From Clostridium sp. (GTDB lineage Bacteria > Bacillota > Clostridia > Clostridiales > Clostridiaceae): a DNA stretch of 59,644 nucleotides. Made by a program: the position numbers and the translations under genes. The notes under the pieces were generated by a model, which had not been told where the DNA came from, did not search any database, and was given only the letters and a program-made list of their open reading frames with translations. This document shows, one piece after another, positions 17,992-25,949 of this stretch; the first letter of the stretch is position 1, and the number at the start of each line of letters is the position of its first letter. The DNA lies in the NCBI GenBank assembly GCA_022773025.1, contig JALEZF010000089.1, forward strand, positions 1 through 59,644, given 5' to 3'.

Positions 17992-18972
17992 ATGAAAAAA
18001 AAGAAAAAAGTCATAGCTTATATATTATTAATAACACTCATATTTGCAATTCTTATTTTGAAAGAAAATATTTTTTCTAATAATGAAAACAAGGTATACA
18101 ATATTTCAATAATAACCAGAGGAAAAATGAATGAAAGTAGGAGAATAATGAAAAGTGGTGCAGAGCAGGCGGCATCCGAAGTTAATGCAAATATAAAATT
18201 CATTTCATTATCAAAGGAAAATAGCATAGAAGAACAAATAGAAAACATAAAAAAAGAAATTTCAAATGAAGCAGATGCTATTTTAATTGATCCTGCTGAT
18301 TATGAAGAACTAAGGGAAGTTATTGAAAAAACTAATAAAGATAAACCTGTAGTTCTTATTGATTCAGATATAAGTGGTAAACATAAAATAAATAAAGTAA
18401 GCTGTGATAACTATGCATTAGGTGTGGACTTGGCTAGAGAAATTTTAAATCACCAAGTTAAAGATGAAAAGGTGGTCGTGGTAAGAAATGGGCTTAATTG
18501 TAGTAGAATAAAGGAAAGATATGATGGATTTATTGATACTATGAAGAAATCTAACAATACTATTTTGTACTGGGATATGAGTGATGAGGAAAGTGAAAAG
18601 TATTATAGTCAAGCAAAAAGTTTTCTTCAATATAACAGTGTAGACTCAATAGTAACCTTCGACAGCTATATCCTTCAAAATATAGGTGAAGCTAAACGTT
18701 CCTTAAATGCGGAAGGTAGTGACACAGAGTGCAGTATAAAGCTTTATGGAGCAGGAAGTGACAGCAAGATAATTTCCTTATTAGAAAATAGACAGATTAC
18801 AGCCATTGCAACAGAAAATGAATTTAATATAGGATATTTAGGTGTAAAAAATGCTGTAGATAAAATTTCAGGGAAGAAAATTGAGGATAATACTATAAGG
18901 TCTACGGTTATAAATAGCGACAATATGTACTCTAAGGAAAATCAAAGATTATTATTTTCTTTTGTAAAATAA
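17992..18972 (+). CDS. Membrane-anchored sugar-binding protein, probable sensor partner of the YesM-type kinase
   Basis: Periplasmic-binding-protein type 4 fold, 326 residues, starting 3 bases after the kinase stop. The N-terminus has a single hydrophobic helix (about 7-24) after five lysines and no lipobox, so it stays tethered by a membrane helix. Residues 38-310 follow the ribose/xylose-binding layout (ISIITRGKMNESRRIMKSGA, then AILIDPADYEEL and VVLIDSD). In known clostridial XylFII-LytS systems a tethered binding protein senses sugar and passes the signal to a LytS/YesM kinase. This gene fits that arrangement, but its ligand is inferred from the neighbouring mgl genes. Confidence 0.8.
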   Translation: MKKKKKVIAYILLITLIFAILILKENIFSNNENKVYNISIITRGKMNESRRIMKSGAEQAASEVNANIKFISLSKENSIEEQIENIKKEISNEADAILIDPADYEELREVIEKTNKDKPVVLIDSDISGKHKINKVSCDNYALGVDLAREILNHQVKDEKVVVVRNGLNCSRIKERYDGFIDTMKKSNNTILYWDMSDEESEKYYSQAKSFLQYNSVDSIVTFDSYILQNIGEAKRSLNAEGSDTECSIKLYGAGSDSKIISLLENRQITAIATENEFNIGYLGVKNAVDKISGKKIEDNTIRSTVINSDNMYSKENQRLLFSFVK

Positions 18973-18991
18973 ACTAGGAGGAAATGTGCAT

Positions 18992-20029
18992 ATGGATAAA
19001 TGGTATAACAAAATCCTTTTAGGAATATCTATTATGTCTATGGCAGGAGCTTTGACATCATGTGATATAAAAAATCAAAGTATAAAATCAACAAAAGAGA
19101 TGAAAATAGGAGTTACTTTATATAAACAAGATGACATGTTCATATCAAATGTGGCTAAGAGCGTAGAAGAATATGCTAAAACTAAGGGGGCTAATGAGAA
19201 CTCAGAAATAAATGTAAATGTAGTATATGCCAATGGAAGTTCTCTAGAGCAAAATAATCAAGTGGACAAATTCATAAAACAAGGGTATGATGCTATTTGT
19301 GTTAATATGGTAGATAGAACAGAAGCAGCGGTAATAGTTGAAAAGTGTAAGAAAGCTGATATACCTCTTATATTTTTTAATAGAGAGCCTGTAGAGGAGG
19401 ACATGTACCTTTGGAACAAAGCTTATTATATAGGCGGTATGGCGAAGCAGTCAGGAGAACTTCAAGGAGAAATAATAGTTGATGCATATAAAAGGGACAA
19501 AAACTATGTAGATAAAAATGGTGATGGAAAGGTTCAATATGTAATGCTGGAAGGTGAACAAGAACATCAAGATACTTTACTTAGAACGGAATATTGCATA
19601 AAAACAGTAAATGAAAGTGGCATAGAGCTTCAAAAACTTGCTGATGAAACTGCAAATTGGCAGAGTTCTCAAGGAAATTCTAAAATGGCAAAGTGGATAA
19701 GTGAATATGGTACTGATATAGAAGTTGTATTTTGCAATAATGACGCTATGGCTCTAGGAGCAATAGCTGCATTAAAGGATACTAAAATAGAAAAGAATAA
19801 AAGACCTTTAGTAGTAGGAATAGATGGAATTCCAGAGGCAATAAAAGAAATAGAAGAAGGCAACATGGAGGGAACGGTAATAAATAATTATGTAAAACAG
19901 GCAGAAGCTATAATAGATTCAGCTTACGATGTAATAACTAAAGGACAGGTTACGTCTATATACGGACTTAGAAGCGGAAAGTATATAGATGTACCTCATG
20001 AAAAATTCACTAAGGAAAATTTAAAATAG
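18992..20029 (+). CDS. Galactose-binding lipoprotein, second MglB-like paralogue
   Basis: 345 residues from ATG 18992, placed well after AGGAGGAAA; GTG 18986 is too close. The signal peptide ends in a lipobox (ALTSC, Cys near residue 26). The mature part is clearly homologous to MglB at 10437, sharing VDKFIKQGYDAI, NMVDRTEAA, FFNREP, the calcium loop DKNGDGKVQ, HQDTLLRTEY and CNNDAMALGAI. No ATPase or permease is adjacent and it ends the kinase-regulator operon, so it is more likely a sensing or scavenging binding protein for the module than a second transporter part. It may also feed MglAC. Confidence 0.85.
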   Translation: MDKWYNKILLGISIMSMAGALTSCDIKNQSIKSTKEMKIGVTLYKQDDMFISNVAKSVEEYAKTKGANENSEINVNVVYANGSSLEQNNQVDKFIKQGYDAICVNMVDRTEAAVIVEKCKKADIPLIFFNREPVEEDMYLWNKAYYIGGMAKQSGELQGEIIVDAYKRDKNYVDKNGDGKVQYVMLEGEQEHQDTLLRTEYCIKTVNESGIELQKLADETANWQSSQGNSKMAKWISEYGTDIEVVFCNNDAMALGAIAALKDTKIEKNKRPLVVGIDGIPEAIKEIEEGNMEGTVINNYVKQAEAIIDSAYDVITKGQVTSIYGLRSGKYIDVPHEKFTKENLK

Positions 20030-20035
20030 AGATGT

Positions 20036-20074
20036 AATAACAATGTGTAGTTAAATATGCATTGTTATTTTTTT
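20036..20074 (+). terminator. Terminator of the sensor operon
   Basis: AATAACAATG / CATTGTTATT, perfect 10-bp stem, followed by a T-run. Confidence 0.85.
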
Positions 20075-20094
20075 AATATTTTATAAAAATCATA

Positions 20095-20123
20095 TTGACA
20101 TGATAATATCAAAATAGTATTAT
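20095..20123 (+). promoter_or_regulatory. Promoter of the gntR-ABC operon
   Basis: Consensus TTGACA (20095-20100), 17-base spacer, TATTAT (20118-20123). It overlaps the operator that begins at 20123. Confidence 0.85.
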
Positions 20124-20160
20124 TGTATTAAGGTAGTAATACAACAGTACAATAATACAA
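20123..20160 (+). promoter_or_regulatory. Operator for the YtrA-type GntR repressor
   Basis: Perfect inverted repeat TTGTATTA-N6-TAATACAA (20123-20130, 20137-20144), and a further direct copy of the half-site TAATACAA at 20153-20160, 16 bases on. It lies immediately after the -10 box, where bound repressor would block transcription. Confidence 0.75.
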
Positions 20161-20177
20161 AGTAAGGAGTTGAGATT

Positions 20178-20546
20178 ATGTCATGGGAATTAAAAAATGA
20201 CAGACCAATTTATACTCAACTGATGGATCAAATCACACTCAAGATAGTGTCAGGTGAATATAAATCAGGAGAAAAGCTTCCGTCAGTGAGAGATCTAGCA
20301 GCTGAGGCAGCAGTAAATCCAAACACTATGCAGAAGGCTTTAACGGAACTGGAAAGAATCAATTTAGTTTATAGTGTAAGAACAAGTGGTAGATTTATAA
20401 CGGAGGATATTGATATGATAAAAGATATGCAAGAAAATCTAGCCAAGGATGAAATAAAAGAATTTTTAAAGAAAATGGAAAAGATAGGTTTCGAAAAAGA
20501 TAGAACATTAAAGATAGTAGAGCAAGTAATGAAGGAGATGAAATAA
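20178..20546 (+). CDS. GntR-family repressor, YtrA subfamily
   Basis: Small DNA-binding protein, 122 residues. The winged helix at about 10-78 shows the GntR pattern (IYTQLMDQITLKIVSGEYKS, LPSVRDLAAEAAVNPNTMQK). The short helical C-terminus with no ligand domain is typical of the YtrA subfamily, which controls adjacent ABC transporters. The start follows AAGGAGTTGAG. The stop overlaps the next start (TAATG), so translation is coupled. It very probably represses its own operon through the palindrome at 20123. Confidence 0.88.
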   Translation: MSWELKNDRPIYTQLMDQITLKIVSGEYKSGEKLPSVRDLAAEAAVNPNTMQKALTELERINLVYSVRTSGRFITEDIDMIKDMQENLAKDEIKEFLKKMEKIGFEKDRTLKIVEQVMKEMK

Positions 20547-21247
20547 TGAATAATGTAATACTAGAATGCAAAAGTCTTACAAAGGATTACGGAAATAAAA
20601 AAGCTTTAAATGGAATAGATCTTACCTTAAAAAAGGGAAGAATAGTTGGACTTCTTGGACCAAATGGAAGTGGAAAGAGTACCTTAATAAAACTTGCTAA
20701 TGGACTTTTGACCCCTACAAGTGGAGAAATCCTTATAAAGGGCATGAAACCAGGATCTGAAACTAAAAAGATAGTTTCTTATCTTCCAGAGAGAACTTAT
20801 TTAAACGACTGGATGAAGGTTTCTGACATCATAAAATTCTTTTCAGACTTTTATGAGGATTTTAACCAAGAGAAAGCTTATGATATGCTTGGAAAGCTGA
20901 AGATTAATGCAAATGATAAACTAAAAACTATGTCAAAGGGTACAAAAGAAAAAGTTCAATTGATATTAGTTATGAGCAGAGAAGCAGATATATATTTCTT
21001 AGATGAACCAATAGCGGGGGTTGACCCAGCTGCAAGAGATTATATATTAAACACAATTATAACTAACTACAATGAGAATTCAACTATAGTGATTTCAACA
21101 CACCTTATATCAGATATAGAGAAGATTTTAGATGATGTGGTATTTATATCTTATGGAGAGATTTATCTAACTAAGAGTGTGGATGATATAAGAGCAGAAG
21201 AAGGAAAGAGCGTTGATGAGTTATTCAGGGAGGTATTCAGATGCTAG
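20546..21247 (+). CDS. ABC transporter ATP-binding protein (YtrB/BcrA type)
   Basis: ATPase of 233 residues. Walker A GPNGSGKST is at 38-46, Walker B IYFLDEP mid-protein, and the switch His is in ISTHL. The signature is the relaxed MSKGTKEKV form seen in drug- or peptide-export ATPases of the Ytr/Bcr group, instead of LSGGQ. It overlaps the repressor by one base and the permease by seven. Likely role: export or stress-response transport linked to the cell envelope; substrate unknown. Confidence 0.88.
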   Translation: MNNVILECKSLTKDYGNKKALNGIDLTLKKGRIVGLLGPNGSGKSTLIKLANGLLTPTSGEILIKGMKPGSETKKIVSYLPERTYLNDWMKVSDIIKFFSDFYEDFNQEKAYDMLGKLKINANDKLKTMSKGTKEKVQLILVMSREADIYFLDEPIAGVDPAARDYILNTIITNYNENSTIVISTHLISDIEKILDDVVFISYGEIYLTKSVDDIRAEEGKSVDELFREVFRC

Positions 21248-22053
21248 GAAAATTAATGAAATATGAATTTAAAGCTACGGGAAGACTATTAGTTCCGCTT
21301 TATATAGCACTTATGATTTTTACAATTATAAACAAATTATTTATGGGAGATGACACGTATGCAGATCTAGGTACAAGCACCTCATTTAGAAACTTTATTC
21401 AAGTAGTTACTATGATAATATATGTTGTAATAATGGTATCCATATTTATAGCCACATTGGTTATAATAATTCAAAGATACAGAACAAACCTTTTAGGAGA
21501 TGAAGGATATCTTATGAATACACTGCCAGTTAAGTCATGGCAGAATATAATGAGCAAGCTTTTAGTATCTTCCATATGGATGATATTAAGCGTAATCATG
21601 TCTATGCTATCTATAATTATACTAGCTTATCAAAAAGATATGTTCTCTATGTTTGGAACAGTGATGTCAGCCTTATTCAAAGAAGCTTACAGCTATATAG
21701 GAAGCAATTTAGTATTTTTTATCATAGAATTTGTACTAATGATTATAGTAGCAATATGTGCTTCAATACTAATTTTATATGCTTCATTATCTATAGGAAA
21801 TTTATTTACTAAAGGAAAAATATTAGCTTCTTTTGGGGCATTCATAGTTTTGAATACAGCATCTAAAGCAATCTCAGCTTTTGTACTTGTACCTATGATT
21901 TATAATTATGGTTATAACGGAAGCATAGATACATTTTCAGCAACACCAGTTCATATGCTATTTACTTTTGCTATAGTGGCCACAAGTATATTTTCAGTTA
22001 TATACTTTATCATAAGTCACTATGTATTAACTAAAAAATTAAATTTAGAATAA
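21241..22053 (+). CDS. ABC-2 type permease of the YtrA-controlled operon
   Basis: Membrane protein of 270 residues with six hydrophobic segments (about 15-35, 60-85, 105-130, 155-185, 195-220, 235-260), an ABC-2 permease layout. The ATPase stop lies inside its first codons, so the two are made together. One permease gene only, so the complex is probably a homodimer plus two ATPases. I see no sequence motif that names the substrate. Confidence 0.82.
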   Translation: MLGKLMKYEFKATGRLLVPLYIALMIFTIINKLFMGDDTYADLGTSTSFRNFIQVVTMIIYVVIMVSIFIATLVIIIQRYRTNLLGDEGYLMNTLPVKSWQNIMSKLLVSSIWMILSVIMSMLSIIILAYQKDMFSMFGTVMSALFKEAYSYIGSNLVFFIIEFVLMIIVAICASILILYASLSIGNLFTKGKILASFGAFIVLNTASKAISAFVLVPMIYNYGYNGSIDTFSATPVHMLFTFAIVATSIFSVIYFIISHYVLTKKLNLE

Positions 22054-22056
22054 TAT

Positions 22057-22097
22057 AAAAATCCATGGTTTAAAAGAACTGTGGATTTTTCTTTTTG
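22057..22097 (+). terminator. Terminator of the YtrA-type operon
   Basis: AAAAATCCATGG / CTGTGGATTTTT, 12-base arms with one mismatch, followed by TTTTTCTTTTT. Confidence 0.85.
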
Positions 22098-22102
22098 CCT
22101 GC

Positions 22103-22119
22103 GTGAATGTTTGTGAATG
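22103..22119 (+). promoter_or_regulatory. Candidate FruR operator: direct repeat of GTGAATG
   Basis: GTGAATG occurs at 22103-22109 and 22113-22119, exactly ten bases apart, followed by AATGACC. DeoR-family repressors often bind direct repeats one helical turn apart. It lies 68 bases before fruR. The consensus for this protein is not known, so the call rests on spacing and place. Confidence 0.35.
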
Positions 22120-22186
22120 AAAATGACCTTTTATGATTGATTTTGAATTTAAAATGGAGTATTATGAAATTAAGGAAGTGGTGTAA

Positions 22187-22948
22187 ATGTTAACAGAAGA
22201 AAGACATGAATTAATTTTGAAGGAATTAGAAAAAAATTCAGTAGTTTATGTGAGTAGTTTAGTTGAGACTCTTGATACCTCAGAATCAACCATAAGAAGA
22301 GATTTGAATTTTCTTCACAATCAAGGAAAGCTCAACAAGGTTCATGGCGGAGCAACAGCTATTAAGAAAAATATTCATACAAAAGATGACGAGATAGAGG
22401 TTAGAAAAAATCTTCACACTGAAGAGAAGATAGCCATAGCAAGAAAAGCCGCAAGCCTTATAAAAGCTAATGATTTTGTATATATTGATGCAGGAACGAC
22501 CACGGAACTTATGATAGATTTTATAGAAGAGAAAAATGCAGTATATGTTACAAATGGAATAAATCATGCTAGTAGATTAGTTTCAAAGGGATTTACCGTA
22601 TATATTTTGGCAGGAGAAGTAAAAATATTAACACAGGCTATCATAGGAATCGAAGCTGTGAACTGTATTAAAAAATATAATTTTACAAAAGGCTTTTTTG
22701 GAACCAATGGAGTGTGTATAGAAAAGGGCTTTACAACTCCAGAGATAAAGGAAGCTCTTGTAAAGGAAACGGCACTGAAAAAAGCTAGAGAAGCCTATAT
22801 ATTAGCTGATGACTCTAAGTTTAATGAGGTTAGTTGTGTAACTTTTGCAGATATAAAAGATGCAGCAATAATAACATCAAATATAGATAACAAATACAAA
22901 GAATTAGTAAAAGCAGATACAAAAATATTAGAGGTGGTACTAAGATGA
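22187..22948 (+). CDS. fruR: DeoR-family regulator of fructose genes
   Basis: Transcription regulator of 253 residues. The N-terminal DeoR helix-turn-helix (about 5-57) contains RHELILKELEKNSVVYVSSL and TSESTIRRDLNFLHNQGKL. The C-terminal sensor domain contains FVYIDAGTTTELMIDFI, the sugar-phosphate loop. The start follows AGGAAGTGG. It overlaps fruK by 4 bases (ATGA), and regulators in this place respond to fructose-1-phosphate in known systems. The operon structural gene fruA is broken here, so this regulator may now control only fruK. Confidence 0.85.
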   Translation: MLTEERHELILKELEKNSVVYVSSLVETLDTSESTIRRDLNFLHNQGKLNKVHGGATAIKKNIHTKDDEIEVRKNLHTEEKIAIARKAASLIKANDFVYIDAGTTTELMIDFIEEKNAVYVTNGINHASRLVSKGFTVYILAGEVKILTQAIIGIEAVNCIKKYNFTKGFFGTNGVCIEKGFTTPEIKEALVKETALKKAREAYILADDSKFNEVSCVTFADIKDAAIITSNIDNKYKELVKADTKILEVVLR

Positions 22949-23850
22949 TTTACACGATAACATTTAATCCAGCTTTAGATTACATTGTAGAGGTTGATGA
23001 TTTTAAAGATGGAGAGGTGAATAGAAGCTGTTATGAGGAGATTCATGCTGGAGGGAAGGGTATAAATGTTTCTATAGTCCTAAATAATTTGGGGATCAAG
23101 AATAAAGCCCTTGGATTTATAGCTGGGTTCACTGGAGATGAAATAGAAAGAAGAGTAAGGAAAATAGGCTGTGATACAGATTTTATAAAGTTATCAGATG
23201 GTATGTCAAGAATTAATGTGAAATTAAAATCGAAGAAAGAGTCAGAAATAAACGGTCAAGGACCTAGAATAACTGATGAAGCTTTGGAAAATATGTTCCA
23301 AAGGATTCAGGATCTTAAGGAAGGCGATATTTTAGTCCTAGCGGGGAGCATCCCAACTACTCTTCCAAAAGATATTTATGAGAACATAATGGCTAGGATT
23401 GAAGAAAAAAAGGTAAAAACTATAGTTGATGCCACAGGAAAGCTTCTTTTAAATGTTTTAAAATATAAGCCGTTTTTGATTAAGCCAAATCATCATGAAC
23501 TTGGAGAATTATTTGGGTTAGAGCTTAAAGAGAGTGAAGAAATTATAAGATATGCTAAAAAGCTTCAACACATGGGAGCTAGAAATGTATTAATATCCAT
23601 GGCTGGAGATGGAGCCATAATGGTAACGGAAGAGGGTACCGTGATAGAAAGTAATGTGCCAAAGGGGAAACTAGTGAATTCAGTTGGAGCAGGGGATTCA
23701 ATGGTTGGAGGTTTTATAGCGGGATATTTAAAAGACAACAATTTTGAAGAGGCTTTTAAGATGGGAATTGCAACTGGCAGTGCTAGTGTATTTTCAAAGG
23801 GGTTAGCAACAAAAGAAAAAGTAAATGAATTATTAAAGCAAATAATATAA
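22945..23850 (+). CDS. fruK: 1-phosphofructokinase FruK
   Basis: Cytosolic PfkB kinase that converts fructose-1-phosphate to fructose-1,6-bisphosphate with ATP, 301 residues. It begins MIYTITFNPALDYIVEVDDF, the usual FruK/LacC start. It has the substrate loop AGGKGINVSIVLNNLG near 32-47, KPNHHELGELF mid-protein, and the catalytic GAGDSMVGGF near 248. It lies between fruR and the broken fruA. It looks intact, but its substrate would have to come from another fructose PTS. Confidence 0.88.
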   Translation: MIYTITFNPALDYIVEVDDFKDGEVNRSCYEEIHAGGKGINVSIVLNNLGIKNKALGFIAGFTGDEIERRVRKIGCDTDFIKLSDGMSRINVKLKSKKESEINGQGPRITDEALENMFQRIQDLKEGDILVLAGSIPTTLPKDIYENIMARIEEKKVKTIVDATGKLLLNVLKYKPFLIKPNHHELGELFGLELKESEEIIRYAKKLQHMGARNVLISMAGDGAIMVTEEGTVIESNVPKGKLVNSVGAGDSMVGGFIAGYLKDNNFEEAFKMGIATGSASVFSKGLATKEKVNELLKQII

Positions 23851-23866
23851 TAAAGAAGCAGTAAAA

Positions 23867-24709
23867 ATGAAGATTAGAGATTTATTAAATGCTAATTCAA
23901 TAGCCATAAATCCTGAAATTAAAACAAAAGATGAAGCCATAAATAAATTAGTAGATCTTATGAATAATTCGGGAAATCTTAATGATAAAGAAGAGTACAA
24001 GAAAGCTGTACTTCAAAGAGAAGAGCTAAGCACTACAGGAATTGGTGATGGAATTGCAATACCTCATGCTAAGACTTCAGCAGTTAAAAAGTCAGCTTTA
24101 AGTGCCATGATTTTAAAGGATGGAATAGATTACGACTCATTAGATGGAGCACCGGCAAATCTTTTCTTTATGATTGCAGCAACAGATGGTGCAGACAATA
24201 CTCACCTTGATGTATTAGCTAGACTTTCAACTATGTTTATGGACTTTGATTTTAAAGATAAGCTTATAAATGCTTCTTCTGAGGAAGAATTTTTAAGATT
24301 AATAGATGAAAAAGAAAATGAAAAATTAAACAAAGAGGAAGATAGTAATAAAAGTGGATATGAAGTATTGGCTGTAACTGCATGTCCTACAGGAATTGCA
24401 CATACATTTATGGCAGCAGAAAGTCTTGAAAAAAAGGTTAAGGAACTTGGAGTTTCTATAAGGGTGGAAACAAATGGATCTGGCGGAGCGAAGAATGTTT
24501 TAACAAAGGAAGACATTGAAAATGCTAAGTGTATAATAGTAGCGGCTGATAAGAATGTAGAAATGTCGAGATTTAATGGCAAAAAAGTAATTCAAACGAA
24601 GGTTGCCAATGGAATTCACAAGTCAGAAGAACTTATAAATAGAGCTGTTAATGGTGATGCACCAATTTATCATCAGGCAGAGGGATCTTCATCCAAAATT
24701 GATAAATAA
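23867..24709 (+). pseudogene. fruA: Fructose PTS component FruA truncated after EIIA-EIIB (EIIC missing)
   Basis: Normal FruA is EIIA-EIIB-EIIC, about 620-650 residues. Only 280 residues remain: EIIA (1-150) with phospho-His67 (GIAIPHAKT), EIIB (about 165-265) with phospho-Cys173 (VTACPTGIAHT), and 15 residues of linker before a stop at 24709. The whole sugar-translocating EIIC domain is gone. The next sequence, in another frame, is an unrelated symporter. EIIAB could still be made and might serve another EIIC, but this locus no longer encodes a complete transporter. The start has a weak site (AAGAAGCAG). Confidence 0.85.
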
Positions 24710-24713
24710 AAAT

Positions 24714-25511
24714 ATTTTATTAGAACAAAGTGGACAAGCAGTTGAACCATATTTTTATATAGATATGCCGCCAATTATGGGAGTTATGTCAGCCTTAGTA
24801 TTTGCATTTGTTTTAGGAATTGGCTTATCTAAAGTTAGAAATAGTACTCTTTTAAAATCAATGGAGGATTTTAGTTCTGTAATTTTGATGGTAGTTACAA
24901 ATGCATTAATACCATTAGTTCCAATTTACATAGGATGTGTATTTGCAAAATTAAGTTTTAGTGGAGAAATATTTAGCACAATGAAGTCATTTGGAATTGT
25001 TTATTTAATATTATTTTCATTACAAATAATTTATATTTTAATCCAATATAGTATTGCAGCAGGGATAAAGAAAAAAAATCCTCTTTCACTTATAAAAAAT
25101 ATGATGCCTGCATATTTAACAGCAGTAGGTACGCAATCATCAGCAGCAACTATACCTGTGACGTTAGAATGTACAAAGAATAATGAGATTCAAGATGAAG
25201 TGGCAGATTTTGTAATACCACTGTGTGCAACCATACATTTAGCGGGAGATACTATAACATCAGTGCTTACATCTATGGCTGTTATGTATATGAATGGTAA
25301 AATACCTACATTTTCAATGATGATGCCATTTATATTTATGTTGGGAATAACGATGATTGCTGCGCCTGGAGTGCCCGGTGGAGGAGTTATGGCGGCCCTT
25401 GGTCTTTTGGAATCAATGTTTGGATTTGGAACAGTGGAAAAACCTATAATGATAGCATTACATGCAGCTCAAGACAGTTTTGGAACAGCAATCACAGATT
25501 TTTTTCGTTAA
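24714..25511 (+). pseudogene. Sodium/dicarboxylate-type (SDF family) symporter fragment lacking both ends
   Basis: The open frame beginning before 24714 encodes about 265 residues of a cation:dicarboxylate/amino-acid symporter. It starts in the middle (YFYIDMPPIMGVMSALVFAF) and includes the serine-rich hairpin AVGTQSSAATIPVTLE, CATIHLAGDTIT and APGVPGGGVMAALGLL. The N-terminal third (three to four helices) is missing, and the C-terminus breaks off after HAAQDSFGTA, where the family has an NVTGDG-type segment. An ATG at 24651 would add unrelated residues from the fruA frame. Function is very unlikely. Confidence 0.85.
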
Positions 25512-25949
25512 TTTTTCTTCGATTTGTCTATTATCTCTAAAACATAATAGGTACCTGCTATATACATACCCATTATTGGAACATAATCACTAAATAAACT
25601 TAAAAGATTATCATCTTTTGGTGATTCAAATTCGAATATTATTTTGTTATCTTCTGGAGGGGTACCTTGAAAAGAAGGGGGAACAACATTTTCATCGGCA
25701 CTGTTTCCAGAAGTATAGATCTCCTAATAAGCCTTCGCTGAGGCTGCTTGAGCATCACCTGTACTGCATTGAGGATTTGATAGAAGGCATCTTTTACCAC
25801 AACCAGTACAAGTCAACCTTCCTAAGAAATCTCCAAGAGATTCTCCTTCAGATACAGCTGTGCCTTCAAAGCTTCTATCTACATTGCCATGACCTTTTTT
25901 GCCACCAGCACCACCCTGAGGACCTCCTTTAGTATTAACTTGCTTTTTC
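25508..25949 (-). pseudogene. C-terminal remnant of a cysteine-motif membrane protein, with an in-frame stop
   Basis: Read on the minus strand, one frame encodes a Gly-rich stretch (GGPQGGAGGKKG), then FLGRLTCTGCGKRC and LLSNPQCSTGDAQAAS, giving a Cys pattern C-x2-C-x3-C-x6-C. An in-frame TAG follows. The same frame then continues with DYVPIMGMYIAGTYYVLEII, a C-terminal membrane helix, and a Lys-rich end. It resembles the tail of flavin- or heme-linked membrane proteins (possibly DUF4405 type); that naming is from memory and tentative. The N-terminal part is absent: the frame runs into the end of brnQ. The fragment fills the space between the symporter remnant and brnQ. Confidence 0.6.

Noticed and set aside
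24651..25511. Functional fusion of fructose EIIAB with a symporter
   Set aside because: The frames differ, fruA ends in a stop at 24709, and the symporter lacks both ends, so a working fusion is not credible.
25618..25932. 104-residue plus-strand frame between the symporter remnant and brnQ
   Set aside because: The sense of this region is on the minus strand, where a cysteine motif and a membrane helix are readable; the plus frame has low-complexity His/Leu content and no ribosome site.
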